Part shown: in pieces, positions 9,351-19,578 of the stretch
How the letters are laid out: each line of letters starts with the position of its first letter
Position numbering within the stretch: position 1 is the stretch's first letter
NCBI RefSeq assembly: GCF_003584645.1
Contig: NZ_AP017928.1
Span: 1,514,981-1,578,980 of the forward strand
Direction of reading: 5' to 3'
DNA length: 64,000 nt
DNA from: Methylocaldum marinum
GTDB lineage: Bacteria > Pseudomonadota > Gammaproteobacteria > Methylococcales > Methylococcaceae
Notes under the pieces: model-generated
Told to the model about the DNA's origin: nothing
Database searches by the model: none
What the model saw: the letters and a program-made list of their open reading frames with translations, nothing else
Program-made: the position numbers and the translations under genes

Positions 9351-10283
9351 CTAGCTCGCACCGGGCGTTACGCCGGCGCCGATCCTCTCTTTCGGCACCA
9401 TCACCCGTAGCGCGCCCGGCCTGATGCGATACGACAGCGGGGTCTCCATGATGGTCACTTCGCCGTCGGTCGCGACGCGAAGCCGACGCTTGTGCCTGGT
9501 CTCGATCACGATTTCCTTGGTCCGCATGATGTCGAAGTCCTTATCGTTGCACAAACTCCGCAAGAACGCGCGGAGCCCGAATCTCACAAGACCGAGCCGG
9601 CCGGCTTCGCGCGTGGTATACAGCCACAACCAGCCCGAATCGAGCTTCGTTCGTGAACCGATATTGAATCCTTCTACCAGGTAGCGGTTGTTTCCGACAA
9701 AAATGAAAGGCGTATGCCGAACAAGTTCCTTGTCGTCGGCGCGCAACCGGGCCTCGAGGATCGGATATCGGCGCAAGGCGGATAACGATGCCCAAAGAAA
9801 TGCCGGCCATTTGCCGTATTCGAGCCGTGCCTGCAAGGACTCGCGACCGTGGACGATACCCGGATACAGGCCCAGACTGGAATTGTTGACGAAAATCTTG
9901 CCGTTGACCTCTCCGACATCGATCTGCGCTACCGCGCCCTCGACAAGAATCCGTGCGGCTTGGTCCAGATCCAGGGGAATGCCGAGATCCTTGGCGAAAT
10001 GATTGAGTGTGCCGAGCGGGAGTACGCCCAGCGTCTTTCCGGTCTCGGCGAGCACGGAGGCAACGGCGTTGACCGTACCGTCTCCGCCTCCCGCCGCTAT
10101 CGGATCCGCATTTTCGCGCAAAGCCTGCCGCGCCAGATCCGGAACCTCGCCGCCGCTGTTTGCGACACAAATGTGAACTTCCCGGTGTTGCGAGTGGAAA
10201 AACGCCTTGAGCCGAGTTTCCAGTCCATGCTTTTCGTCGCTACCCGCGGAAGTGCTGACGATAATCGCCAAAGGGCCGGCCAT
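9351..10283 (-). CDS. Diacylglycerol/lipid kinase family protein
   Basis: The 310-residue protein has the DAGK catalytic domain: the nucleotide loop GGGDGT at residues 65-70 and LPLGTLNHFAKDL at 88-100, with a C-terminal beta-sandwich (RVATDGEVTIMETPLSYRI). Members phosphorylate diacylglycerol, sphingoid bases or related lipids at the inner face of the membrane. It begins 22 bp after the R3H-AAA ATPase stop, so these two and the metallophosphoesterase likely form one transcript. Confidence 0.85.
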   Translation of the reverse strand: MAGPLAIIVSTSAGSDEKHGLETRLKAFFHSQHREVHICVANSGGEVPDLARQALRENADPIAAGGGDGTVNAVASVLAETGKTLGVLPLGTLNHFAKDLGIPLDLDQAARILVEGAVAQIDVGEVNGKIFVNNSSLGLYPGIVHGRESLQARLEYGKWPAFLWASLSALRRYPILEARLRADDKELVRHTPFIFVGNNRYLVEGFNIGSRTKLDSGWLWLYTTREAGRLGLVRFGLRAFLRSLCNDKDFDIMRTKEIVIETRHKRRLRVATDGEVTIMETPLSYRIRPGALRVMVPKERIGAGVTPGAS

Positions 10284-10305
10284 AAACCGATTTCTGTAAG
10301 GGACG

Positions 10306-11826
10306 TTACATAGGGTAGATCACCAAATGCCGGTATGGTTCACGGCCTATGCTTTCCGCGAATAGGCCGTGGCGGGTAACGATGCGATGCTGCATCTGGC
10401 GCAAGGCAGCCGAACGCGGCGCGAGTTCCGCCATGATACCTTCGGCCTTGACCTGCTGTACGGCGCGCTCGGTCTCGCGCACCATCTCTCCGACCTCGTC
10501 CTGTTTGTCTTCGGGCACGATATGGAACAGGCCGCGCAAAAGCTGGCGAATCTGCGCCGTCGTGTTTTTCTTGACGGTGTGCACGGGCAATTGGGCGGAC
10601 CGGACGATGCGCTGCAGGCTTGCGTCCTCTTCTCGTGCCCGTAAGGTCACGACGAGATCGGCCTGGTCCGGATAGCGCACGGTACGTGCTTCCAGGTTGA
10701 GATCACGAATCACGCGATCCACCGAGTCGCGGCTGAGTGCGTAAGCGTAGATACGAACCGGCCGCTGCTGGTTGTCGGACCGGACGAACAACGGCGGTTT
10801 CGCCATTTCCTCCGCCGACTCGGGTTCGCTCGGGGGTTTCGGCCCTTCAGCGGCGACCGCTCCGCACCGGCGCACGCCCTTGGGCTGCACACCGCAGAGA
10901 ATGGCATCGACCGCCTGCGCCGTGTCCGGATGCACGAATACCTCGTCCCTATCGGTAATTTCCACGACGATATCGAAGGTGGGCGGCGCCTTACGTTCGC
11001 TGACGGTTTTTTGCGTTCCCCGAAGCCTAGCCTCGTCATCGCTGAGCGTGACCGTTTGCACGCCGCCGACCAGATCGGACAGCGTGGGATTCAAAACCAG
11101 GTTCTCCAAGGTATTACCGTGGGCGGTTCCTATCAGCTGGACACCGCGCTCGGCAATGGTACGGGCGGCCATGGCCTCGGAAGCGGTGCCGATTTCGTCG
11201 ACGATGATCGCTTCCGGCATATGGTTCTCCACCGCCTCGATCATCACCGCATGCTGCCGATCCGGATGCGCCACCATCATGCGCCGGGCGCTGCCTATGG
11301 CCGGGTGAGGGATGTCGCCGTCGCCGGCGATTTCGTTGGAGGTATCGATCACGACCACACGCTTGCCGAAATCGTCGGCCAGAACCCTTGCCACTTCACG
11401 AAGCTTGGTCGTCTTTCCGACACCGGGACGCCCGAGCAGCAAAAGACTCTTGCCGCTCTCCACCAGATCCCGGATCAGATCGATGGTTCCGAATACCGCG
11501 CGCCCCACGCGCAGCGTCAGGCCGATGATCTGGCCCCGCCGATTGCGTATGGCGGAGATACGATGCAAAGTACCCTCAATGCCGGCCCGGTTGTCCGCGC
11601 CGAATTCGCCCACCGCGCCGATCACGGCGTCGAGTTCTTCGCGGGTCACCGGTTGATTCGATAAATTGAGAGCGGCGTGGGGATAACGCGCCTGCGGTAC
11701 ACGCCCCAGATCCAGGATGATTTCGAGCAAGTTTCCCTGCCCTTGCTGCGCGAGCGATTTCTGGAGCTCCTGCGGGAGGAGACTTATCAGCAGGTGGAGA
11801 TCATCAAGATGGGTCTTGGCGGTCAC
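10306..11826 (-). CDS. SpoIIIAA/Ycf45-like AAA ATPase with R3H domain
   Basis: This 506-residue protein has a P-loop ATPase core with Walker A GRPGVGKTT (132-140) and Walker B EAIIVDEIG (about 205-213), as in SpoIIIAA and the plastid Ycf45 family. The C-terminal part ends in an R3H-type nucleic acid binding motif (RQMQHRIVTRHGL then GREPYRHLVIYP). A Lys/Arg- and Pro-rich linker lies at about 320-360. Its role in Gram-negative bacteria is not established. It lies 152 bp after spoVR on the same strand. The start is a GTG without a strong ribosome site. Confidence 0.75.
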   Translation of the reverse strand: MTAKTHLDDLHLLISLLPQELQKSLAQQGQGNLLEIILDLGRVPQARYPHAALNLSNQPVTREELDAVIGAVGEFGADNRAGIEGTLHRISAIRNRRGQIIGLTLRVGRAVFGTIDLIRDLVESGKSLLLLGRPGVGKTTKLREVARVLADDFGKRVVVIDTSNEIAGDGDIPHPAIGSARRMMVAHPDRQHAVMIEAVENHMPEAIIVDEIGTASEAMAARTIAERGVQLIGTAHGNTLENLVLNPTLSDLVGGVQTVTLSDDEARLRGTQKTVSERKAPPTFDIVVEITDRDEVFVHPDTAQAVDAILCGVQPKGVRRCGAVAAEGPKPPSEPESAEEMAKPPLFVRSDNQQRPVRIYAYALSRDSVDRVIRDLNLEARTVRYPDQADLVVTLRAREEDASLQRIVRSAQLPVHTVKKNTTAQIRQLLRGLFHIVPEDKQDEVGEMVRETERAVQQVKAEGIMAELAPRSAALRQMQHRIVTRHGLFAESIGREPYRHLVIYPM

Positions 11827-11978
11827 ATTGTTACACGCGGCGTTCTCCGAAGGACTGTCCGCCCCCGTGAAGGCATCCCCAACCAGGTCTTCGGCTTGGG
11901 AAAACCGTCTGGTCTAGGATTCGAGAACATCCTCATAGTCCACGGCACACCCTCCATCCGGCCAGGAACAAATCCCGT

Positions 11979-13469
11979 TCAATCGCATTCGTAAGATTTC
12001 TGGATCCGTCCGTTCTCATCCACGGTTTCGAGTCGCGCCTTGAATCCCCACAGCCGCCGTACATGCCGCAGCATCTCGTTGGTGCTCTCGCCCAAGGGAC
12101 GGCGATAATGCTGGTAATGGCGCAGGGTCAAGGACCGGTCGCCCCGGGTATCTACCCGATAGACCTGAATGCTGGGCTCCAAGGTGCCGAGGTTGTATTG
12201 ATCCGAGAGTACCTGGCGAACGGCTCGATAGCCGTCCTCATCATGAATATGGGTGATTTCCAGTTCGTCGTTCAAGTCGTCGTCGAGCACGCTAAACAAC
12301 TTGAAGTCCCGAATGACCTGGGGCGAAAGATATTGGGCGATGAAGCTCTCGTCCTTGAAATTACGCATGGCGAAGTCCATTGCCTTGACCCAGTCGCTGC
12401 CGGCGAGATCGGGGAACCATCTGCGATCTTCATCGGTGGGATGCTCGCAGACGCGCCGAATGTCGCTCATCATGGCGAACCCCAAGGCGTATGGATTGAT
12501 GCCCGAAAAATAATTGCTGTAGTACGGCGGCTGACTGATGACGTTGGTGTGCGATTGCAAAAATTCCAGCATGAAACCGTCGGTCACCAGCCCTTCGTCA
12601 TACAGCTTATTCAGCAGGGTATAGTGCCAGAAAGTTGCCCAACCCTCGTTCATCACCTTGGTTTGACGCTGCGGATAGAGGTATTGCGCAATCTTGCGGA
12701 CGATCCGGATGACTTCGCGCTGCCAGGATTCCAGCAGCGGCGCGTTCTTTTCGAAGAAATAGAGCAGATTCTCCTCGGGCTCGGCCGGAAACTGGGGCGT
12801 CGGGTCGTGAAAGTATCTTTCCTTCTTGGGAACGGTCCGCAACCATAGATCGTTGATCTGCGACTGAAGATATTCCTCCCGCTCCTTCTGTCTATGCTTC
12901 TCCTCGCTCATCGAAAGCGGCGGCGGCCGGCGGTAACGGTCGACGCCGTAGTTCATCAAGGCATGGCAGGAGTCCAGCAGCTCCTCGACGGCCGCGACGC
13001 CGTAACGCTCTTCGCATTCGGCGATGTAATTGCGGGCGAACACCAGGTAATCGATGATGGCGTCGGCGTTGGTCCAGGTCTTGAAAAGGTAATTGTTCTT
13101 GAAAAAGGAATTATGGCCGTAACAAGCATGGGCGATGACCAGCGCCTGCATGGTCATGCTGTTCTCTTCCATGAGATAGGCGATACACGGGTTGGAGTTG
13201 ATGACCAGCTCGTAGGCCAGGCCCATGTACCCGCGCCGATAACTTTTCTCGACCGTCAGAAACTGCTTGCCGAAAGACCAGTGTGGGTAGAACACCGGCA
13301 TGCCGGTGCTCGAATAGCAGTCCATCATCTGTTCCGAGGTGATGACCTCGATTTGGTTCGGGTAAGTATCCAGGCAGAAATCCGCCGCGATTCGGCCGAT
13401 CTCGATGTCGTAGCTCTGAAGGAGATCGAAAGTCCATTCGGAGCCTTCGGAAATAGGTTTGCGCCTCAT
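11979..13469 (-). CDS. spoVR: SpoVR family protein
   Basis: The 496-residue protein matches SpoVR over its whole length, with the conserved block HACYGHNSFFKNNYLF and NEGWATFWHY, whose His/Glu residues recall a metal-binding site. In Bacillus the protein affects spore cortex formation; in non-sporulating proteobacteria (YcgB) the function is unknown, though it follows PrkA in stress regulons. Its ATG overlaps the stop of yeaH by 4 bp, showing translational coupling. Confidence 0.93.
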   Translation of the reverse strand: MRRKPISEGSEWTFDLLQSYDIEIGRIAADFCLDTYPNQIEVITSEQMMDCYSSTGMPVFYPHWSFGKQFLTVEKSYRRGYMGLAYELVINSNPCIAYLMEENSMTMQALVIAHACYGHNSFFKNNYLFKTWTNADAIIDYLVFARNYIAECEERYGVAAVEELLDSCHALMNYGVDRYRRPPPLSMSEEKHRQKEREEYLQSQINDLWLRTVPKKERYFHDPTPQFPAEPEENLLYFFEKNAPLLESWQREVIRIVRKIAQYLYPQRQTKVMNEGWATFWHYTLLNKLYDEGLVTDGFMLEFLQSHTNVISQPPYYSNYFSGINPYALGFAMMSDIRRVCEHPTDEDRRWFPDLAGSDWVKAMDFAMRNFKDESFIAQYLSPQVIRDFKLFSVLDDDLNDELEITHIHDEDGYRAVRQVLSDQYNLGTLEPSIQVYRVDTRGDRSLTLRHYQHYRRPLGESTNEMLRHVRRLWGFKARLETVDENGRIQKSYECD

Positions 13470-14728
13470 GCCTGCTGCTTCTTGAAGAGTTCTCTAAAGA
13501 CGGGATAAATGTCCGCGGCGCTGTAAATCGGCTGCATGGCGAAATTCGGCCAGTATTCCGCAACCTTTTCGTATTCCATCCACAGGCTGTGGGGCTCGTG
13601 GTTATTGATCTCGATATAGGCGTAATACTGCACGCTCGGCATGATATCCTCGATCAGCAAGCGCGAACAATTCGTCGAATCCTCGGGCCAGTTGTCGCCG
13701 TCGGACGCTTGCGCGCCGTAGATGTTCCAGTCATCCGAAGGATAGCGGTCGCGAATGATGTCTTTCATCATCTCGAGCGCACTCGAAACCACCGTCCCGC
13801 CGGTTTCCCGCGAATAGAAGAAATCCTGCTCGTCCACTTCCAGTGCCACCGTGTGATGGCGAATGAAGACCACGTCCGTCTTTTCGTAATTCCGCGTGAG
13901 AAACAGGTATAGCAGCAAGAAGAAGCGTTTAGCGAGATTCTTTTTTACTTCGTCCATGGAGCCGGATACGTCCATCAGGCAAAACATCACGGCCTGGGTG
14001 CTCGGCTTCGGAACCTGAATGCGATTCCGGTAACGCAGATCCAGCGTGTCGAGAAACGGCACGGCCCGAATTTTGCGCTCCAGCATGGCGATCTCCTCGC
14101 TCAATTCGGCGACATGCTCCTCGTCAGGCTTTTCCTCATCGAGCAGGGCCGCGAGCTGGGCTTCCAGCTCCCGCTTGCGGTCCGCCGATGGCGCGCGCAG
14201 GGCCGTTCGTCGCGCCAGGGCCTCCCGCATGGAACGGATGACATGCAGGTTTGAGGGAGATCCGTCACTGGTAAAGCCCGCATGCTGGCTCTTGAAGGCG
14301 GCTTCCCTCGCCAATTGCCGCTTCACCATGTTCGGCAGTTCCAAATCTTCGAAAATGAATTCCAGGAACTCTTCGCGAGACAACTCGAATACGAATTCAT
14401 CCATGCCCTCGCCGCTGTCACTGGCGCGGTTGCCGGAACCGCCCTCGCCGCCTTCCGGCCGAGGGACCTTGTCGCCCGCGATGAATTCCTTGTTGCCGGG
14501 TTGCACGATTTCCCGCCGCCCGCCGTAGCCGTGCCGAAACGTCGGTTCCGAAATATCCTTGGTCGGAATCTGAATCTTTTCGCCACGCTCTACGTCGGTC
14601 ACCGAGCGCTTGGCAACCGCGTCCGCAACGGCTTTGCGGATCTGGCCGCGGAAGCGCTGAAGAAAGCGCTGCCGGTTGACAGCGCTTTTGTTCTTGGGGT
14701 TCAAACGGCGGTCAATAAATTGGCTCAT
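13466..14728 (-). CDS. yeaH: YeaH/YhbH family protein (DUF444)
   Basis: The 420-residue protein belongs to the YeaH/YhbH family. A von Willebrand A-like part is visible in the second half with the metal-site motif DVSGSMDE followed by GGTVVSSALEMM. The N-terminal half is charged and Gly-rich. It is the middle gene of the conserved prkA-yeaH-spoVR block and starts 23 bp after prkA. The family is induced with PrkA under starvation or stress in enterobacteria; the molecular function is open. Confidence 0.93.
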   Translation of the reverse strand: MSQFIDRRLNPKNKSAVNRQRFLQRFRGQIRKAVADAVAKRSVTDVERGEKIQIPTKDISEPTFRHGYGGRREIVQPGNKEFIAGDKVPRPEGGEGGSGNRASDSGEGMDEFVFELSREEFLEFIFEDLELPNMVKRQLAREAAFKSQHAGFTSDGSPSNLHVIRSMREALARRTALRAPSADRKRELEAQLAALLDEEKPDEEHVAELSEEIAMLERKIRAVPFLDTLDLRYRNRIQVPKPSTQAVMFCLMDVSGSMDEVKKNLAKRFFLLLYLFLTRNYEKTDVVFIRHHTVALEVDEQDFFYSRETGGTVVSSALEMMKDIIRDRYPSDDWNIYGAQASDGDNWPEDSTNCSRLLIEDIMPSVQYYAYIEINNHEPHSLWMEYEKVAEYWPNFAMQPIYSAADIYPVFRELFKKQQA

Positions 14729-14751
14729 GGGCTTGAATACCTATCGCTCGG

Positions 14752-16674
14752 TTAGGAGGACTTGCGCACCCTGAGATACCATTCGCACAACAGTCGCACC
14801 TGTTTGGGCGTGTACCCTTTGTGAACCATGCGGTTCACGAATTCCTCATGCTTCTTCTGATCGTCCAGCGATGCCTTGGCATTGAAGGAGATCACCGGAA
14901 GCAGTTCCTCCGTATTGGCGAACATCTTCTTTTCGATGACCGCACGCAACTTTTCATAGCTGGTCCAAGCCGGATTCTTGCCGGCGTTCTTGGCGCGGGC
15001 GCGCAGCACGAAGTTCACCACCTCGTTGCGAAAATCCTTGGGATTGCTGATGCCGGCCGGCTTTTCGATCTTCTCGAGCTCCTCGTTGAGCGCCCTGCGG
15101 TCGAAACTCTCGCCCGTATCGGGATCGCGATACTCCTGGTCCTGTATCCAGTAGTCGGCATAGGTGACGTAGCGGTCGAAGATGTTCTGTCCGTACTCGG
15201 AATACGATTCCAGGTAGGCGGTCTGGATTTCCTTGCCGATGAAATCGACATAGCGCGGTACCAGGAATTCCTTGATGAAGCGCAAATAACGCTCCTGCAC
15301 CTCCGGCGGGAACTGCTCCTGAGGAATCTGCTGTTCGATCGTGTAAAGCAAGTGAACAGGGTTAGCCGCGACTTCGGAATGGTCGAAGTTGAACACTTTC
15401 GACAGGATCTTGAACGCGAAGCGCGTGGAAAGCCCGGTCATTCCTTCGTCCACCCCGGCGAAGTCCCGGTATTCCAGATACGACTTCGCCTTCGGGTCGG
15501 TATCCTTCAGATTCTCGCCGTCATAGACCCGCATTTTCGAGTAAATGTTCGAGTTCTCCGGCTCCTTAAGCCTCGACAGCACCGCGAATTGCGCCAGCAT
15601 TTTCAAGGTGTGCGGCGCACACGGCGAATCGGATAGCGAGCTATGGATAAGCAGCTTCTCGTAAATCTTGATCTCTTCCGAAACCCTAAGGCAATAAGGC
15701 ACCTTGACCACGTAGACGCGGTCCAGAAACGCCTCGTTATTCTTGTTGTTCTTGAACTGCAGCCACTCGGACTCGTTCGAATGGGCCATGATGATGCCCT
15801 CGAAGGGGATGGCCGAAAGCCCCTCCGTGCCTTTGTAATTCCCTTCCTGAGTGGCGGTCAGGAGAGGATGCAGCACCTTGATCGGCGCCTTGAACATCTC
15901 CACGAATTCCATGATGCCGCGGTTGCCGAGGCAGAGGCCGCCGGAGAAGCTGTAGGCATCGGGATCATCCTGGCTGAAGCGCTCGAGCTTCCGGATGTCG
16001 ACCTTGCCGACCAAGGACGAAATGTCCTGGTTGTTCTCGTCGCCCGGCTCGGTCTTCGACACCGCCCGCTGGTCGAGCATGGACGGACGCACCTTGACGA
16101 CGCGGAACTTGGTGATGTCGCCATTGTACTCGTGCAGGCGCTTCACCGCCCAGGGCGACATGATCGTATTGAAATATCGGCGCGGAATGCCGTATTCGTT
16201 TTCGAGAATCGGGCCGTCCTCCTCGGGATCGAACAATCCCAGCGGCGATTCGTTAATGGGCGAACCCTTGATGGCGTAAAACGGCACCTGCTCCATGAGG
16301 TGCTTCAACTTCTCGGCCAGCGAAGACTTACCGCCTCCGACCGGGCCCAGCAAGTACAGAATCTGTTTGCGCTCTTCCAGCCCCTGAGCCGCGTGGCGGA
16401 AGAAAGCCACGATCTGCTCGATGGTTTCCTCCATGCCGAAGAAATCGGCAAAAGCCGGATAGCGCTTGATGACTTTGTTGGCAAAAATGCGCGAAAGACG
16501 CGGATCGAGCCGGGTGTCGACCAGCTCTGGCTCGCCGATGGCGATCAGCATGCGCTCGGCAGGGCTGGCGTAGGCTGTCGGATCCTTACGGCAGATTTCT
16601 AAATATTCCTGAAGCGAATACTCTTCTTCGCGCGCTTTCTCGTAGCGGGATTGATAGTGATCGAAGATACCCAT
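14752..16674 (-). CDS. prkA: PrkA-type AAA protein kinase/protease
   Basis: The 640-residue protein has the PrkA AAA domain, with Walker A GPVGGGKSS near residue 115, and the C-terminal kinase-like PrkA region. Bacillus PrkA was described as a serine kinase and later as an ATP-dependent protease, and E. coli YeaG acts in nitrogen starvation. A good ribosome site, GAGGAGA, lies upstream. It is first in the operon prkA-yeaH-spoVR; its promoter should lie in the long gap 16675-17397. Confidence 0.94.
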   Translation of the reverse strand: MGIFDHYQSRYEKAREEEYSLQEYLEICRKDPTAYASPAERMLIAIGEPELVDTRLDPRLSRIFANKVIKRYPAFADFFGMEETIEQIVAFFRHAAQGLEERKQILYLLGPVGGGKSSLAEKLKHLMEQVPFYAIKGSPINESPLGLFDPEEDGPILENEYGIPRRYFNTIMSPWAVKRLHEYNGDITKFRVVKVRPSMLDQRAVSKTEPGDENNQDISSLVGKVDIRKLERFSQDDPDAYSFSGGLCLGNRGIMEFVEMFKAPIKVLHPLLTATQEGNYKGTEGLSAIPFEGIIMAHSNESEWLQFKNNKNNEAFLDRVYVVKVPYCLRVSEEIKIYEKLLIHSSLSDSPCAPHTLKMLAQFAVLSRLKEPENSNIYSKMRVYDGENLKDTDPKAKSYLEYRDFAGVDEGMTGLSTRFAFKILSKVFNFDHSEVAANPVHLLYTIEQQIPQEQFPPEVQERYLRFIKEFLVPRYVDFIGKEIQTAYLESYSEYGQNIFDRYVTYADYWIQDQEYRDPDTGESFDRRALNEELEKIEKPAGISNPKDFRNEVVNFVLRARAKNAGKNPAWTSYEKLRAVIEKKMFANTEELLPVISFNAKASLDDQKKHEEFVNRMVHKGYTPKQVRLLCEWYLRVRKSS

Positions 16675-17397
16675 AGATGCGAGGTCTCCTCTGCAATCAG
16701 CAGATGCTCAAAAAGGTCTTAACGTCTTCGGCGAGATGACCGCAAGCTGCCTCGTTCGATATGTTGCCGGTTGAGACAACGAGCGTATTTACTGTCCCTA
16801 TCATAGCGAACGTGGCTGACTAATCCATCCGCACAATGGTATGCGGCGCTCGCGGCTCTTACCGCTAAGACGTAGCCTAACATATTTCGGTTCCTCGGCT
16901 GCGAGACACCAAAGAAAAACTTTATGCCAAAGAAAACCTCCTCGAGCATGTAACAAAATTGTTTCGCACTGCTTGCCGAGTGATACACAATACTTAAGCG
17001 ATGGCCCGACTCGAATTTCCTCCGCGGTATTGTCCTCTTCACGAATTAGAAGAATTCGCCGGCAATACGTTCGGCGCAAACGATCAAAAGAGGCCGGAAA
17101 GTCACTTGACACGAAACCCGCGGCGATGTTCCACTTCGGGCACCCCTGTTTGAACCCGAACCGGTCTTGACCGCATCGATGGGCTAGACTAGAAATAATT
17201 TATGGATCCCGACGACTCTAAACTCAATCGATGTCGCCGCTTGGGTGAATCCTCCGCGCGTCCCATTCCCAGCATGGCGTTATTGCGCCTGGTTTTCCGG
17301 GGACGCCCCGACAATGCCATCGTGTCTCGCCGTCCGCTATCGGGGCACGTCCGAATTCCGGCCCTAAGCTGAATTCCGAAGACGAGCGGCTTTCCCT
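16675..17397. other. Long non-coding gap between divergent operons
   Basis: This 723-bp gap separates prkA (minus) from the sugar transporter (plus). ORFs in it have no recognisable family or good ribosome sites. It must hold both promoters, but I could not pick a convincing sigma-70 or sigma-54 site by eye. Confidence 0.5.
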
Positions 17398-18717
17398 ATG
17401 GATGTCTGCCGCCTCATTGTGAGGCGCCTCAATCGAGCAGCCCGCCGGCCGGTCCGAATCTCGGCGCGGCACTTCGTCACGTTATGGCGTCTGCTTTTCT
17501 TAACCTCTTTGGGTATTCTGACCAGTTCCTGCCGCGATCCGGAACCGGCTGGACCGCTTCGTTTGACCTGGTATGTATTCGACGAACCCTCCGGTGCTTT
17601 CCGGGAGGCCGCACGGCGCTGTACCGAGGCGGCGCGGGAGCGATACCGCATCGATGTCGTCTCGCTGCCGGCCGATGCCGATCAGCAGCGGGAACAATTG
17701 ACGCGCCGCCTCGCCGCCGGCGACGAATCCATTGACATCATCGGCATGGACGTCATCTGGACCGCCGAATTCGCGGAAGCCGGCTGGATCCGCGAATGGC
17801 CGACGAGAGCGACACGGCGGGCGTCTGCCGGCCGCTTTCCAATCGCAGTTCAAACCGCCACTTATAAGAACATGCTTTGGGCAACGCCGTTCACGACCAA
17901 CGTCCAGCTTCTCTGGTACCGGACCGACCGGATCCGGAAACCGCCGAAGACCTGGGACGAGATGATCGAGCTCGCGGAGAAGCTGGACAGGAACAATCGA
18001 ATCCAGGCCCAGGGTGAACGCTATGAAGGTCTTACCGTCCTTTTCGTGTCCCTGCTCGCCTCGGCGGGCGGCAAGGTTCTGGACGCGGACGGAAGCCAGG
18101 TCTCCCTGGAGCCGGAGCCCACCCGGAAAGCTCTAAACGTTATGAAGCGGTTGGCGACTTCTCGCGCAGCCGATCCCGGGCTGTCGACCAACCGGGAAGA
18201 CCAGGCGCGGCTCGCTTTCGAGACCGGCCGTTCGGCATTCATGCTGAATTACGGCTTCGTCTGGCCCAGCGCGCTCCAAAACGCGCCCGAGGTAGCGGCG
18301 AACATGGGCTGGACGCGCTGGCCCGGAGTCGTTCCGGACCGACCCAGCCGGGTGACGGTCGGCGGAATCGATCTCGCCGTCAGCACGTATTCACGCTATC
18401 CCGAACTCGCATTCGATGCGGCGGAATGCCTGGCAAGCAAGGACAACCAGCGGATCGCTGCGGAACGGGGCGGGCTTCCGCCGACTTTATACGCCCTCTA
18501 CGACCATCCCGCGGTACGCCGCCGGCTGCCGTTCGCGGATCTGCTTCGTGCGACATTGAAAGACGCGGTGGAGCGTCCCCGGACACCGCTGTACACCGAT
18601 ATTTCCCTGGCCATCAGCCGCACCCTCCATCCGATGCGCGACATCAAGCCGGCTCGGGATGCGGCTCGTTTAAAGAAGGCCGTGCAGCGCGCACTGCGTT
18701 CGGAAGGTTTGCTATGA
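17398..18717 (+). CDS. Sugar ABC transporter substrate-binding lipoprotein
   Basis: A 439-residue family 1 solute-binding protein of the maltose/trehalose class. After a basic N-terminus comes a hydrophobic stretch and a lipobox, LTSSC, at about residue 45, so the protein is likely anchored in the membrane. Typical blocks are FTTNVQLLWYRTD, KTWDEMIELAEKL and SAFMLNYGFVWP. The first ATG lacks a good ribosome site, and a later start nearer the hydrophobic stretch is possible. Its TGA overlaps the ATG of the first permease. Confidence 0.85.
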   Translation: MDVCRLIVRRLNRAARRPVRISARHFVTLWRLLFLTSLGILTSSCRDPEPAGPLRLTWYVFDEPSGAFREAARRCTEAARERYRIDVVSLPADADQQREQLTRRLAAGDESIDIIGMDVIWTAEFAEAGWIREWPTRATRRASAGRFPIAVQTATYKNMLWATPFTTNVQLLWYRTDRIRKPPKTWDEMIELAEKLDRNNRIQAQGERYEGLTVLFVSLLASAGGKVLDADGSQVSLEPEPTRKALNVMKRLATSRAADPGLSTNREDQARLAFETGRSAFMLNYGFVWPSALQNAPEVAANMGWTRWPGVVPDRPSRVTVGGIDLAVSTYSRYPELAFDAAECLASKDNQRIAAERGGLPPTLYALYDHPAVRRRLPFADLLRATLKDAVERPRTPLYTDISLAISRTLHPMRDIKPARDAARLKKAVQRALRSEGLL

Positions 18718-19574
18718 GGCGTGCCCAGAACCTCAAGGGCTGGCTTTTGTGCGCTCCCGCCCTGAGCGCGATGGCTCTGGTCACGGCCTACCCCGTGTTC
18801 TACGCCGTCCGTCTTTCACTTTATCGCTACGACCTGCGTCATACCGCCGACCCCGATTTTGTGGCTCTTCGCAACTATTTCAGCGTGTTAAGTTCCGAGG
18901 TCTGGTGGCAGGCACTCTGGAATACACTTCTGATCACGACGGTTTCGGTTTTTTTCGAACTGGTGCTCGGATTCGCTCTCGCGCTGCTCATGCATAGAGC
19001 GGTGTTCGGACGCAGTGCGCTCCGTTCGGCGGTCCTAGTACCTTACGCCATCATCACGGTGGTCGCCGCTCTGGCCTGGAAGTTCGCGTTCGATCCAACC
19101 ACCGGCTTCGTCAACAGCCTGTTCGGTATCGAACGCGCCTGGCTCAACGAACACTGGTCGGCTTTCGCCGTCATCATCTTCAGCGAGGTCTGGAAAACGA
19201 CGCCTTTCATGGCTCTTTTGCTGCTCGCCGGCTTGAGCTTGATACCCGACGATGTACTGAAAGCGGCTAAAGTCGATGGAGCGTCCGCAGTGCAGCGTTT
19301 CCGGCTGATCACCCTGCCCCTGGTCAAGCCATCCATTCTGGTGGCCCTGTTGTTCCGAAGCCTGGATGCGTTTCGCATTTTCGACTCGGTTTATGTTCTG
19401 ACACGCGGCGCTCACGGCACCGAATCGGTGTCGGTGATCGGATACAACACGCTGATTGTCAGACTAAATCTGGGCTTGGGCTCGGCGGTATCCGTGCTGA
19501 TCTTCTCGTGCACGCTCGCCATCGCACTGTTGTTCATCAAGGGCTTCGGAACGCCGTTGCTCCGCAAGGATTGA
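18714..19574 (+). CDS. Sugar ABC transporter permease 1 (MalF type)
   Basis: A 286-residue inner membrane protein with about six helices and the EAA loop [20 protein letters not shown], which docks to the ATPase. The start at ATG 18714 overlaps the stop of the binding protein by 4 bp, the usual sign of translational coupling; a longer in-frame extension upstream lies inside the previous gene and is rejected. It pairs with the next gene to form the translocation pore. Confidence 0.9.
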   Translation: MRRAQNLKGWLLCAPALSAMALVTAYPVFYAVRLSLYRYDLRHTADPDFVALRNYFSVLSSEVWWQALWNTLLITTVSVFFELVLGFALALLMHRAVFGRSALRSAVLVPYAIITVVAALAWKFAFDPTTGFVNSLFGIERAWLNEHWSAFAVIIFSEVWKTTPFMALLLLAGLSLIPDDVLKAAKVDGASAVQRFRLITLPLVKPSILVALLFRSLDAFRIFDSVYVLTRGAHGTESVSVIGYNTLIVRLNLGLGSAVSVLIFSCTLAIALLFIKGFGTPLLRKD

Positions 19575-19578
19575 TGAT

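Noticed and set aside
16719..17042. Minus-strand ORF of 107 codons upstream of prkA
   Set aside because: No recognisable domain and no convincing ribosome site; it covers the likely promoter region.
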